Part shown: positions 24,992 to 33,690 of the stretch, piece by piece
Position numbering within the stretch: the first letter of the stretch is position 1
How the letters are laid out: each line of letters starts with the position of its first letter
NCBI GenBank assembly: GCA_009837445.1
Contig: VXTM01000010.1
Location: 1 to 64,000 of the forward strand
Reading direction: 5' to 3'
Source: Acidimicrobiaceae bacterium
GTDB lineage: Bacteria > Actinomycetota > Acidimicrobiia > Acidimicrobiales > Aldehydirespiratoraceae
DNA: 64,000 bases
Notes under the pieces: generated by a model
Databases searched by the model: none
Told to the model about the DNA's origin: nothing
The model's input: only the letters and a program-made list of their open reading frames with translations
Translations under genes and position numbers: made by a program

Positions 24992-25990
24992 CTATCCGCT
25001 CGGCCGCTCGGCCTCACCTGGACTCGCGGGACACATGATGCTTGTGGCAGGAACCGGCGCAGAGTCGAGCGTGAGCGTCGCGTCACGCATGACGCAGTCG
25101 AGATGCGCTCGCGCCGCGACGGTTCCTCCGTAGGCGATCGAGTTGCCGAGAGCGATGTGGGCAGTCCCCAGCGAGGACTCAGTCTCCATCGCGACCGCGC
25201 ACACATGACCAGCGGGGTTGAGTCCCAGGGAGACCTCGGCGAAGTTGGTCATCAACTCGTCATCGCAGCGCTCGAGCATGCCGGTGAGGCGATGGCTCTC
25301 TGGTCCCTCGGCGCCGACGAGGCGCCCTTCGTCGAAGGTGAGGACTACCGGGTCGGGCAGCGGGCCCATCCCCATGAACAACAGATCAGCATCGATGACG
25401 GCGACGCCGTGGGTGGTGCCCTCCAATGGAGCGGTGCCCGCCTCGATGTCAGGGGGCGCCATGTAGGACCCGGCCGTCCGGCAGATTCCGTGAAGCACCC
25501 GGCCGGGCCGTCCGGATACGGAGCCGCGGAGATCGGTGCCGGCAGGGGTGGTGAGTCGAAACTCCGACGCCTGAGTCCAGAGTTCGCCGATCTGTTCGGC
25601 GCGCGCCCGGAGTTCGTCAAAATCGACTGACAGCGGGCCGTCCACCCGCAGCGTGTCCAACGTGATCCCCGGCATGGCCAGATAGCGGACGCCCACCGCG
25701 TTGGCGTCGCGGCGGGCCTCGTTCGAGCCGATGAAGATGGAGGTCAGCTCGATAACGGCGTCGCTCTGCGCCATCGTTCGGGCGACACCGGGGGCGACTT
25801 CCGCTCCCGGGATGTCCAGCGGGGCCATCTCCAGTGTCGACGCGACTGCCGACCGCGCCTCGATCCCGGAGCGCAACAGGTCCGTGACCCGGCGGTCGCT
25901 GTCGGTGTCGGTCAGCAGCACCACGCGCTCGCCCGCTTGGACGCCGAGGCACCGGTCGAGCACATTGGCCACCGCGGCGGACACGTCCAT
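24992..25990 (-). CDS. M29/NicX-like metalloprotein (aminopeptidase T or dihydroxypyridine dioxygenase family)
   Basis: A 332-residue protein of the family shared by M29 aminopeptidases and NicX-type 2,5-dihydroxypyridine dioxygenases. Diagnostic segments are TNFAEVSLGLNP, GTAHIALGNSIAYGG and AHLDCVMRD; the last supplies an H296-x-D298 metal pair. First gene of the six-gene mutase operon, 13 bp before the M20 gene. Peptidase and ring-cleaving dioxygenase functions cannot be separated by inspection, and the choice would change the reading of the whole pathway. Confidence 0.75.
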   Translation of the reverse strand: MDVSAAVANVLDRCLGVQAGERVVLLTDTDSDRRVTDLLRSGIEARSAVASTLEMAPLDIPGAEVAPGVARTMAQSDAVIELTSIFIGSNEARRDANAVGVRYLAMPGITLDTLRVDGPLSVDFDELRARAEQIGELWTQASEFRLTTPAGTDLRGSVSGRPGRVLHGICRTAGSYMAPPDIEAGTAPLEGTTHGVAVIDADLLFMGMGPLPDPVVLTFDEGRLVGAEGPESHRLTGMLERCDDELMTNFAEVSLGLNPAGHVCAVAMETESSLGTAHIALGNSIAYGGTVAARAHLDCVMRDATLTLDSAPVPATSIMCPASPGEAERPSG

Positions 25991-26071
25991 GCGCCGCGAT
26001 GGTAGTCCGCCGGCTGCCAGCCGGACGCGTCGGCAGATCAGCCGGCGATCCCGCCTTCAGTTCCCGGCAGG

Positions 26072-27127
26072 TCAGGTCACAACGGTTAGTTCAGTGGCCT
26101 TGACTGACGCCCAGATGTTGAGACCCGGATGCAGTTCGAGTTCGTCGGCGGAGCGGCGAGTGACATCTGCCCTCACTTTGATCGGTCCGCCCAGATGTAC
26201 ACGGGCGCGCTCCCCGTCGATGTCGACACGCTCCAGTTCGGCCTGCCAGGCGTTGCGGGCGCTGCCGGCGGGCCGGTCACGGTGCAGGGTCACGGCGTGT
26301 GCCGGGAAGGTGACGTAGACGGGTCCTTCGGCCTCGGCGGCCACGGCGAGCACCAGACCGGCCTGGGTGGTGACTGATGTGCCACGGGCCAGGCCCGGGA
26401 CCACGTTCGCGCCGAGGAAGGTGGCCGCCCACTCGCACCCGGGCCGGGCTGTCACCTCCGCGACGGAGCCCCGGCTGGCCACCTCGCCGCTGTCGAGCAC
26501 TACCAGCTGGCGCGCCAGCGTGGCCACATCGACCGGGTCGTGGGTGATCAGCAGCGTGTGGCGGGCCGGTGACTCGCCGATGAGCGCCCGCAGGCCGGCC
26601 CGGCCCGAGGAGTCCACCGAGGCCAGCGGCTCGTCGACGATCAGGACCTCGGGCTCGGGGGCCAGGGCCCGGGCGATGGCCACTCGCTGGCGCTGCCCGC
26701 CCGACAGCGCCGCCGGGCGCTTGGACCACACCCCGGAGTCCACTCCGACGCGTTCGAGCAGCTCGCCGGCCCGCCGCCGGGCCGCAGTCCGGTCGGTGCC
26801 CGTCCGGCGCAGGCCGAATGCCACGTTGTCGACCACCCGGAGGTGACCGAAGAGCCGGAGATCCTGGAACACCATGCCCACCCTGCGCTGGTGGGCCGGC
26901 AGGTAGACGCCGGCTGCCGGGTCGTCGACCACCGTGCCGGCGATGGCCAGGCGGCCGCCGGCCAGGCGATCGAGCCCGGCCACGGCCCTGCCCAGCGTCG
27001 TCTTGCCCGTGCCGTTGGCGCCGACCACTGCGGTCACACCCTCGCCGATCTCCAGGCCGTCGACCCGCAGCGTCCAGCCCGATCGGACAACCCGTCCGTC
27101 AAGCGCGACGGTCATCGGGGCATCCAC
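26072..27127 (-). CDS. modC: Molybdate ABC transporter ATP-binding protein
   Basis: A 351-residue ATPase with P-loop GANGTGKTT, signature LSGGQRQRVAIARAL, Walker B VLIVDEPLASVD and switch histidine in LLITHDP. The C-terminal 110 residues form a TOBE-type domain with the repeat-like VDIDGERARVHLGG strand pattern, as in ModC. Its start overlaps the permease stop by 16 bp. It powers oxyanion uptake for molybdenum-cofactor enzymes. Tungstate or sulfate specificity cannot be excluded by sequence alone. Confidence 0.88.
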   Translation of the reverse strand: MDAPMTVALDGRVVRSGWTLRVDGLEIGEGVTAVVGANGTGKTTLGRAVAGLDRLAGGRLAIAGTVVDDPAAGVYLPAHQRRVGMVFQDLRLFGHLRVVDNVAFGLRRTGTDRTAARRRAGELLERVGVDSGVWSKRPAALSGGQRQRVAIARALAPEPEVLIVDEPLASVDSSGRAGLRALIGESPARHTLLITHDPVDVATLARQLVVLDSGEVASRGSVAEVTARPGCEWAATFLGANVVPGLARGTSVTTQAGLVLAVAAEAEGPVYVTFPAHAVTLHRDRPAGSARNAWQAELERVDIDGERARVHLGGPIKVRADVTRRSADELELHPGLNIWASVKATELTVVT

Positions 27128-27936
27128 CGGTCACGCAGGGTCACCAGCACCGCCAGCGCCACCGCCATCAGGACCAGGCTGATGGCCACCGCCGCCTCCG
27201 GATTGCGCTCCAGGGCTAGGTAGGTCTCCAGCGGCAGCGTGCGGGTGCGGCCCGGGAAGTTGCCGGCGAAGGTGAGCGTGGCTCCGAACTCCCCGACGGC
27301 CCGGGCCCACGCCAGGGCGGTTCCGGCGGCCAGCGCGGGCCGGATCGTGGGCAGCGTTACATGCAGCAGGGTGCTCCAGGCGCCTGCTCCGAGGGTGGCG
27401 GCCGCCTCGTCGAGGTCGTCGCCGGCCTGGCGCAGGGCGGCCTCGACGGTCACCACGAAGAACGGGAGGGCCACGAATGCGGCCGCTACCACGGCTCCGG
27501 CGGTGGTGAACGGCAGGCTCACACCGAACCACGAGTCGAGCCACTGGCCGACCAGGCCCCGCCGTCCCAGCGCGAACAGCAGGGCGGTGCCGGCCACCAC
27601 CGGCGGGAGCACCATGGGCAGCATCACCAGCGCCCGCACGACCCTTCCGAAGCGCAGGCGGCGCCGGGCCAGCACGAACGCCAGAGGCAGACCCAGCACC
27701 ACGCACGCCGCGGTGGCCACAAGGCTGACGATCAGCGACACCCGCAGCGCCTCCAACACCTCGGACTCGCCCAGCACGGTGGGCAGCGCCGACCACGGCG
27801 CCCGCTGCAGCAGCCCGACGATGGGCAGGGCCAGCAGGCCCAGGGCCACGAAACCCACGATTGTCAGAGCGGCCGGCGGCCGGCTCACTCCCGGATCGGG
27901 GCCGGGTGCGGTACGGGCGCCGCCTGGAGCGCTCAT
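27112..27936 (-). CDS. modB: Molybdate ABC transporter permease
   Basis: A 274-residue inner-membrane permease with about six membrane segments and the EAA loop DDLDEAAATLGAGAWSTLLHVTLPTIRP split around residues 175-200. AWARAVGEFGATLTFAGNFPGRTRTLPL near residue 220 is the family signature of ModB/CysT permeases. Starts inside the end of modA (4-nt overlap), consistent with a modABC operon. Confidence 0.9.
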   Translation of the reverse strand: MSAPGGARTAPGPDPGVSRPPAALTIVGFVALGLLALPIVGLLQRAPWSALPTVLGESEVLEALRVSLIVSLVATAACVVLGLPLAFVLARRRLRFGRVVRALVMLPMVLPPVVAGTALLFALGRRGLVGQWLDSWFGVSLPFTTAGAVVAAAFVALPFFVVTVEAALRQAGDDLDEAAATLGAGAWSTLLHVTLPTIRPALAAGTALAWARAVGEFGATLTFAGNFPGRTRTLPLETYLALERNPEAAVAISLVLMAVALAVLVTLRDRWMPR

Positions 27937-28718
27937 GGCGGTCCGAACCCGTGGGCCAGCAGAGCCTCGGCACCGGCGCCGCCGGTCTCGGTGAAGGCAT
28001 CCATCACGGCCTGCACCGCCGGCGAGGGCTCAGCCGACGCCGAGGCGATGAAGTAGCGGTTGGCATGGCCGTCCAACTCCGGAGCGTCGACCCTGGACAG
28101 TCCCACAACCGCGGCATCAGTGTCGTAGACCAGCCCCGCGTCGAGCTCTCCCAGCGACAGCTTGGCAGCCAGCGCACGGACGCTCAGCTCGAGGGTGTCC
28201 ACCGAGGGAACGATCCCGGCTTCATCGAGGGCCCGCCGGGCCAGCGTGCCGCAAGGGACCTCGGGGGCGCACAAGCCCACCAGCAAGTCCCGGCGAGCCA
28301 GATCCGCGAGCCCGGCGACGCCACCCGGATTGCCGGGCGCGGTGGCCAGCACGACCGTGTTGGTGGCGATCACCACTGGCTTCCCCCTGATCGATCCGTC
28401 GGCGGTGGCTCGGTCCATGGTGGCTGCATCGGCGGTGATCAGCACATCGGCGCCGGCTCCGGCCGAGAGCTGGGCCACCAGCGTGGAGCTGCCCGAGAGG
28501 ATCGCGGTGACATTGGGATCGCTGGAGGCCACGGCCTCGACCACATCGGTGAGCGACGAGGCCGCCATCACCACCACCTCACGGTCGTGTCGGGTCTCGC
28601 TGCCCCCGCTGCCGCTGCAGCTCACCCCGAGCAGCAGCGCGGCGGTCACGGCGATAGCGGCCTGCCGCCGAGTAGCCCGCCCCCGGCGGTGGTCGCCGTC
28701 GACGCTGCGCCCCGCCAT
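27933..28718 (-). CDS. modA: Molybdate ABC transporter substrate-binding lipoprotein
   Basis: A 261-residue binding protein. The hydrophobic N-terminus ends in a lipobox at C34 (LLGVSC). The mature protein begins with VVVMAASSLTDVVEAV, the ModA motif whose serines contact the oxyanion, followed by STLVAQLSAGAGADVLITAD. First gene of modABC, divergent from mscS across about 100 bp. No molybdenum-cofactor riboswitch was recognised upstream. Confidence 0.9.
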   Translation of the reverse strand: MAGRSVDGDHRRGRATRRQAAIAVTAALLLGVSCSGSGGSETRHDREVVVMAASSLTDVVEAVASSDPNVTAILSGSSTLVAQLSAGAGADVLITADAATMDRATADGSIRGKPVVIATNTVVLATAPGNPGGVAGLADLARRDLLVGLCAPEVPCGTLARRALDEAGIVPSVDTLELSVRALAAKLSLGELDAGLVYDTDAAVVGLSRVDAPELDGHANRYFIASASAEPSPAVQAVMDAFTETGGAGAEALLAHGFGPP

Positions 28719-28805
28719 AGGCGGCTGAATCTATCTAGGCTGCGCCGCCGCGCTGTCGCCGCACGGTCGACGACCCCGGCGAATCGCGACGCTCTGGTCG
28801 GCCTC

Positions 28806-28817
28806 TAGGGTGTCGCG
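28806..28817 (+). promoter_or_regulatory. Leaderless -10 element of the MscS gene
   Basis: TAGGGT at 28806-28811 predicts a transcription start exactly at the A of ATG 28818. No ribosome-binding site precedes the ATG, which fits a leaderless transcript, and no clear -35 is present. Confidence 0.5.
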
Positions 28818-29927
28818 ATGCTCATCCTCGCTCAGACATCAACCAGTCCCGGACTAGCGGACGCCTGCGGCACGTCGAACCGCGGCTTCGTCTGCGAGCG
28901 GGTCTTCGAATGGACCGACAACAGCAGCCTGGCCACCGCGGCCGACTGGCTGCTCGACCGGCCGATCCGCATCGCGTTCATCCTGCTGGTCGGATGGATC
29001 GTGACCCGGATCGCGAAGCGGGCCATCGTACGGTTCACCAAGCGCATCGCCGCCGCGCCGAGCAACTCGAGGCTGCAGAAGCTGCGTGAGAAGGGCCCGG
29101 GCAGGGCGCTCATAGACGAGGCGGCCCAGGCCCGGGCCGAGTCGCGGGCTGAGACCCTGGGCCACGTGCTGCGCAGCGTGGTGGTGGCGCTGGTGTGGAC
29201 CTTCGTCGCGTTGATCATCCTGGGCGAGATCGGAGTGAACCTCGCGCCGCTGATCGCGGGCGCAGGCATCGGCGGCGTCGCCCTCGGCTTCGGCGCCCAG
29301 TCGATCGTCAAGGACTTCCTGTCGGGCCTGTTCATGCTGATCGAGGACCACTACGGGGTAGGTGATTTCGTCGACCTCGGCTACGCCTCGGGCACGGTCG
29401 AGGAGGTGTCGCTGCGGTCGACCACCATCCGCGACGTCAGAGGCACGGTGTGGCACGTCCCCAACGGCGAGATCGCCCGGGTGGGCAACTACTCGCAGCT
29501 CTGGTCGAAGGCGCTGGTCGACGTCGAGGTGTCCTACGGCACCGATGCCCGCCTGGCGATGGGCATCATGCAGCAGGTGGCCGACGACCTCTGGAACGAC
29601 CCGGAGTGGGGCGGCGACGAGTTGTCCGAGGCGCCGACGGTCTTCGGCATCCAGAGCCTGGGCGCGTCTGGCATCGGCCTGCGTGTGGCGGTCAAGACCG
29701 AGCCGTCGCTGCAGTGGGCGGTGGAGCGCGAGATCCGGCTGCGCCTCAAGGAGGCCTTCGACGCAGCCGGTATCGAGATCCCGTTCCCGCAGCAGACCAC
29801 CTGGCTCCGCGACGACAGCGGGTTCTCCGCCACCACGCTCCCCGAAGCCGAGCAGGAGGTCTTCCGGGCGCTCTACGAGGAGCAGCACGCCCCGAGGCCC
29901 GAGGACGACTTCGAGGAGGGCCGCTAG
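28818..29927 (+). CDS. Small-conductance mechanosensitive channel (MscS family)
   Basis: A 369-residue membrane channel that opens on membrane tension to release solutes during osmotic downshift. Membrane segments lie around residues 55-72 and 117-150. The pore-lining TM3 is rich in Gly/Ala (LIAGAGIGGVALGFGAQSIVKDFLSG), followed by the MscS beta domain (GDFVDLGYASGTVEEVSLRST) and alpha/beta cytoplasmic domain. ATG start with no ribosome site and a -10 element immediately upstream. Monocistronic; 103 bp separate it from the ROK gene. Confidence 0.92.
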   Translation: MLILAQTSTSPGLADACGTSNRGFVCERVFEWTDNSSLATAADWLLDRPIRIAFILLVGWIVTRIAKRAIVRFTKRIAAAPSNSRLQKLREKGPGRALIDEAAQARAESRAETLGHVLRSVVVALVWTFVALIILGEIGVNLAPLIAGAGIGGVALGFGAQSIVKDFLSGLFMLIEDHYGVGDFVDLGYASGTVEEVSLRSTTIRDVRGTVWHVPNGEIARVGNYSQLWSKALVDVEVSYGTDARLAMGIMQQVADDLWNDPEWGGDELSEAPTVFGIQSLGASGIGLRVAVKTEPSLQWAVEREIRLRLKEAFDAAGIEIPFPQQTTWLRDDSGFSATTLPEAEQEVFRALYEEQHAPRPEDDFEEGR

Positions 29928-29992
29928 TTGCCTCGGACCCGCTACCGGGTCAGTTTGTAGGTCGAAGTGGGGGGCCAGCGTCGGGTTCTCGC

Positions 29993-30030
29993 TTGACATT
30001 CAAAATTTGTAAGGTAATGTTACTAACAAT
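29993..30030 (+). promoter_or_regulatory. Promoter and dyad operator of the amino-sugar operon
   Basis: TTGACA (29993-29998) and TAATGT (30015-30020) are 16 bp apart. A 23-bp dyad from 30007 to 30029 (TTGTAAG at the left, CTAACAA at the right, 7 of 11 positions symmetric) covers the -10 and start site. Such AT-rich dyads are typical of NagC/XylR-type ROK repressors, and the first gene is one, so autoregulation is likely. The predicted start near 30027 leaves only about 4 nt before ATG 30031. Confidence 0.6.
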
Positions 30031-31221
30031 ATGGCGGAGGGTTCTGGCTCGGGCGTGCTGAGGCTGCTCAGCGGGCAGCGAACAGTCGACGCCCTGTTCA
30101 CGGCCCATCCGGCTCGCATGTCGAGGGCCGGGATAGCCCGGGCCACCGGCCTGTCCAAGCCCACCGTGTCGGCGCTAGTCGCCGACATGGAGTCGGCGGG
30201 GTTGGTGCGGGTGTCCGACGAGAGTCCCAGCTCCGGATCGATCGGCCGGCCCGCCGCCCTCTACGAGTTGGTCCCCACCGCCCGGCACTCGGTGGTGGCC
30301 GACATCGGCGCGACCAAGGTCCTCGTCGGCGTATCGGACCTGTTCGGCAACCTCGTTGCGGAGAGGGAGCTCGCCACCGGACCGGACGCCCGGACCGCGC
30401 TCGACCGCCTGACCGCCGCAGCCGCGGAGTTGTTGGAGGACATAGACGGCGGTTGCCACGCGGTGTGCGTCGGAGTGCCGGGGATCTACCGGCCCGAACG
30501 CGACCGCGTGGAGCAGGCCCTCAACCTCCCGGGCTTCGACAGCCTGGCACTGCGCGGCTATCTCGCGGAGCGCTTCGACGCCCGCATCCACGTGGAGAAC
30601 GACGTCAACCTGGCCGCCCTGGGCGAGTTGACCCGGATGGGAGACGATCAGGCGGACGGCGACTTCGCGGCCATCTCGGTGGGCACCGGCATCGGCATGG
30701 GGATGGTCGTCGGCGGCGAGCTGTACCGGGGCGGCACCGGATCGGCGGGCGAGCTGGGCTCCCTGCTGCTGTCGATGCCCCAGCCGGATGCGGCCCCGGT
30801 GACCCTTGAGGATGTGGCCTCGGCGCCGTCGATCCGCAAGCGGTTCGGCAGGGCCATCGAGGACGGTCGCCGCTCGGATCTGGCCGCCAGCGCGGACGTT
30901 CCGGAGATATTCGCGGCGGCGGCCTCGGGCGACACTGCCGCCGCTGCGGTGCTGGACGAGGTTGCGGCGGCGATGGCGCTGGCCGTGTCGCACCTCTGCC
31001 TGATCGCCGACCCGACTCGGATCGTGTTCGGCGGCGGGGTCGGGGCCAACCCAGTGTTCGTCGACGCGGTTCGAGCCCATGTGGCCCGGCTCGTCGCCAT
31101 GCCGCCCGAGCTGGCAGCCTCCACGCTGGGCCGTCAAGCCGCCCTGGTGGGAGCGGTGTCGCTGTCGCTGCGGTTCGTCCACGAGTCGCTCGTGCCCGAG
31201 ATCCTCGGAGACCAACAGTGA
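30031..31221 (+). CDS. ROK family transcriptional repressor
   Basis: A 396-residue repressor. A winged helix-turn-helix (MSRAGIARATGLSKPTVSALVADMESAG, split around residues 30-58) is followed by a ROK sugar-binding domain: VVADIGATKVLVGVSD, VENDVNLAALGE and GTGIGMGMVVGGELYRGGTGSAGELG. The cysteine-rich zinc motif of many ROK proteins is absent. Heads the amino-sugar operon and overlaps the M20 gene by 4 nt (GTGA). Probably releases its upstream dyad when bound to the transported sugar or its phosphate. Confidence 0.9.
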   Translation: MAEGSGSGVLRLLSGQRTVDALFTAHPARMSRAGIARATGLSKPTVSALVADMESAGLVRVSDESPSSGSIGRPAALYELVPTARHSVVADIGATKVLVGVSDLFGNLVAERELATGPDARTALDRLTAAAAELLEDIDGGCHAVCVGVPGIYRPERDRVEQALNLPGFDSLALRGYLAERFDARIHVENDVNLAALGELTRMGDDQADGDFAAISVGTGIGMGMVVGGELYRGGTGSAGELGSLLLSMPQPDAAPVTLEDVASAPSIRKRFGRAIEDGRRSDLAASADVPEIFAAAASGDTAAAAVLDEVAAAMALAVSHLCLIADPTRIVFGGGVGANPVFVDAVRAHVARLVAMPPELAASTLGRQAALVGAVSLSLRFVHESLVPEILGDQQ

Positions 31222-32468
31222 CGAGCGCCGCGACCCGCGTGGCGGACGCCGTCGACGGCGACGCGGTGGTGGAGCTGGTCCGCGAGGCCGTCCACATCCC
31301 CAGTGTGACCCCCAACGAGGAGGCCTTCGCCCGCTGGGCCCGGCGCCAGATGGCCGAGTCCGACTCCTTCGACTCGGCCGAGCTCGTCGAGTGCGAGCCG
31401 GGCCGGCCCAACGTGCTGGCCACCGCCGGGGACGGGCATGGAAGGTCGCTGCTGCTGGCCGGCCACCTCGACACCGTGGCGACCGACGACTGGTCCCAGC
31501 ACTGGGCCGGAACCGACCGCGAGGACCCCTTCGGCGCCCACCTGATCGACGGCGAGTTGTGGGGCCGGGGCGTCGCCGACCAGAAGGCCGGCATCTGCGC
31601 CACCATCGAGGCGGTCCGAGCCTTCGGCCGCGCCGGACTGCGGCCCGCCGGCCGCGTAGCCGCGCTGTTCGTCTGCGACGAGGAGTCGGGCCAGCCCGGC
31701 AGCGGTGTCTCGGCCGGCATGAGGGCCGCGGTCGAGGGCCGCGCCGGGCCGCGGCCCGATGCGGACTTCGCGATCTACACCGAGCCCACGACCTCAGCGA
31801 TCTACACCGCCCAGATGGGCTTCCTGATCGCCGACATCGCATACACGGGAGTCTCCGCCTACTTCGGCCGGCCCGAACTGGGCGTCGACGCCCTGATGGC
31901 CGGGCACGGCCTGCTCGCCCGCCTGTGGGAGCACTCCGACCGCCTGCGGGCCTCGGTGCCCGCCCACGAACTGCTGGGCGAGGCCTTCCTGCTGGTCACC
32001 TCGGTCACCTCCGGAGGCAACATCGCGGTGCCGGGCCGGTTCGAGCTGTCCCTCATTCGCAAGATCCTTCCCGGCGAGAGCCTTGACGCCGCGGCCGACA
32101 GCATCCGGACGATCGCGGCGGACGTCGCGAGCGAGCACCGGGTCGAGTGCACCGTGGGGTTCAGCGCACCCCGGGACCACCAGTTCGGGGGCACGCCCGA
32201 CGAGGTGGCCCCCGACGATCCCGGGGTGGCCGCGCTGGCGCGGTCCATCGAGTCCGTGACCGGAGAGCCGGCCCGGATCGAGGGGGCGCCCTACTGGTCC
32301 GAGAAGCCCTTCCTGCGGGACCTCGGCATCCCCGGCGTGTACTTCGCCCCGGGCGACATCTCCAACTGCCACACACCGTTCGAGCGGCTCGCCATCGACG
32401 AGCTGGTGACGGCGACCCGCACCCTGGCGCACTTCATCGCCCAGTGGTGCGGCGCCCACGATCCATAA
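31218..32468 (+). CDS. M20-family amidohydrolase/deacylase
   Basis: A 416-residue M20 enzyme with a canonical dinuclear zinc site: H83-L-D85 (LAGHLDT), D121 (GRGVADQKAG), E155-E156 (CDEESG), a Glu in TEPTTS and a C-terminal His in NCHTPFE. Family members hydrolyse N-acyl amino acids, dipeptides or N-acetyl groups. No signal peptide, so it acts in the cytoplasm. Within an operon ending in nagB but lacking nagA, it is a candidate for deacylating the imported amino sugar or splitting it from an amino acid; this is inference. Confidence 0.88.
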   Translation: MTSAATRVADAVDGDAVVELVREAVHIPSVTPNEEAFARWARRQMAESDSFDSAELVECEPGRPNVLATAGDGHGRSLLLAGHLDTVATDDWSQHWAGTDREDPFGAHLIDGELWGRGVADQKAGICATIEAVRAFGRAGLRPAGRVAALFVCDEESGQPGSGVSAGMRAAVEGRAGPRPDADFAIYTEPTTSAIYTAQMGFLIADIAYTGVSAYFGRPELGVDALMAGHGLLARLWEHSDRLRASVPAHELLGEAFLLVTSVTSGGNIAVPGRFELSLIRKILPGESLDAAADSIRTIAADVASEHRVECTVGFSAPRDHQFGGTPDEVAPDDPGVAALARSIESVTGEPARIEGAPYWSEKPFLRDLGIPGVYFAPGDISNCHTPFERLAIDELVTATRTLAHFIAQWCGAHDP

Positions 32469-32490
32469 ACCGGACCCATAGGGAGGGGTC

Positions 32491-33681
32491 ATGACCACAA
32501 AATGCAAGAAGCCCAAATGGCTGCGACTCGTGTCGCTGCTGGCCGTGTTCGCGGTCGCTGCGGTCTCGTGCGGCGAGGACGACGACGCCGCGCCGACCAC
32601 CACAGCCGCGCCCGCGACCACAGCCGCGCCGACCACCACGGCTGCGCCGACCACCACGGCTGCGCCGGAACCAGCCCCCGAGCCGCCCAGGACCCAGGGG
32701 CCTGGTGGCGAGGAGGCTGTGGCGTCGAGCGAGGTCACCTTGAGCGGTGACGAGATCGCGGAGGTGCAGGCGGGCGGCTACACGGCCGCTTTGTTGTGGC
32801 ATACCTCGGGGGCGTTCACCGACGCGGTGAGCCAGGGCGCCCGGGACGCTTTCGCGGAGCTCGGGATCGAGGTCGTCGCGGAGACCAACGCCGACTTCGA
32901 CGCAGCCCAGCAGGCCAACGACGTCGAGACGGTGATGGCGCTGGACCCCGACATCATCATCAGTCTGGCCATCGGCCCTGACGCCGGCGCGGAGGCGTTC
33001 CGTCCCGCTGTGGACGCGGGCGTGCAGTTGGTGTTCTTGTCCAACGTGCCCCAGGGCTACGTCCACGGCCAGGACTACGTGGGCATCGTCACCGACGACC
33101 TCGCGGCCATGGGCATCACCGCCGCCGACCTGCTCGCCGATGCCCTGGGTGGCGAGGGCGAGGTCGGCTACATCTTCCACGACGCCGCCTACTACGTGAC
33201 CAACCAGCGCGACCAGGCGTTCAAGGCGTGGATCGAGATCAACTACCCCGGCATCGAGATCGTCGCCGAGCAGGGACTGGCCGATCCGGCCGCCGCGGAG
33301 GAGATCGCCACCGCCATGCTGACCCGCAACCCCGACCTCGACGGCATCTACGCCCCATGGTCGGCCGGTCCCGCCGACGGCGTGCTGGCCGCGCTGCGGG
33401 CCGCGGGCGCCTCCGATGTGGCCCTGGTGACCATGGACCTCGACACCAACGTGTCGCTCGACATGGTCGAGGGCGGCAACGTGGTCGGCATCGCGGCCGA
33501 CGAGGCCTACAACCTCGGCCGCACCATGGCCATCGAGGGCGCCTACGGGCTGCTCGGCAAGCCGGCCCCGGCGTTCGCGGTGGTGCCGGCCATCGGCGTG
33601 ACCGCCGACAACATCGTCGAGGGCTACCGCCAGTCACTGGTCACCGACCCACCCCAAGAAGTCCTCGACGCCATCGGCTAG
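32491..33681 (+). CDS. Sugar ABC transporter substrate-binding lipoprotein (RbsB-like)
   Basis: A 396-residue periplasmic-binding lipoprotein with lipobox cysteine C27 (AAVSC). A Thr/Ala/Pro-rich linker of about residues 34-65 leads to a type I sugar-binding fold: AALLWHTSGAFTDAVSQGARDAFAE split over 90-115, then ANDVETVMALDPDIIISLAIGPDAG. ATG 32491 is preceded by GGGAGGGG. It captures the sugar and delivers it to the permease encoded next. A strong RNA hairpin after the stop may keep its expression above that of the membrane components. Confidence 0.88.
   Translation: MTTKCKKPKWLRLVSLLAVFAVAAVSCGEDDDAAPTTTAAPATTAAPTTTAAPTTTAAPEPAPEPPRTQGPGGEEAVASSEVTLSGDEIAEVQAGGYTAALLWHTSGAFTDAVSQGARDAFAELGIEVVAETNADFDAAQQANDVETVMALDPDIIISLAIGPDAGAEAFRPAVDAGVQLVFLSNVPQGYVHGQDYVGIVTDDLAAMGITAADLLADALGGEGEVGYIFHDAAYYVTNQRDQAFKAWIEINYPGIEIVAEQGLADPAAAEEIATAMLTRNPDLDGIYAPWSAGPADGVLAALRAAGASDVALVTMDLDTNVSLDMVEGGNVVGIAADEAYNLGRTMAIEGAYGLLGKPAPAFAVVPAIGVTADNIVEGYRQSLVTDPPQEVLDAIG
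32595..32666 (+). repeat. 18-bp tandem repeats encoding the TTTAAP linker
   Basis: Four consecutive 18-bp units, the last two identical (GACCACCACGGCTGCGCC), encode a repeated Thr-Ala-Pro linker between the lipid anchor and the binding domain of the sugar-binding lipoprotein. Copy number is probably variable between strains. Confidence 0.75.
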
Positions 33682-33690
33682 AGGTCGAGC

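Noticed and set aside
32595-32666. Possible CRISPR-like repeats
   Set aside because: 18-bp units without spacers that encode a Thr/Ala/Pro linker; simple coding tandem repeat.
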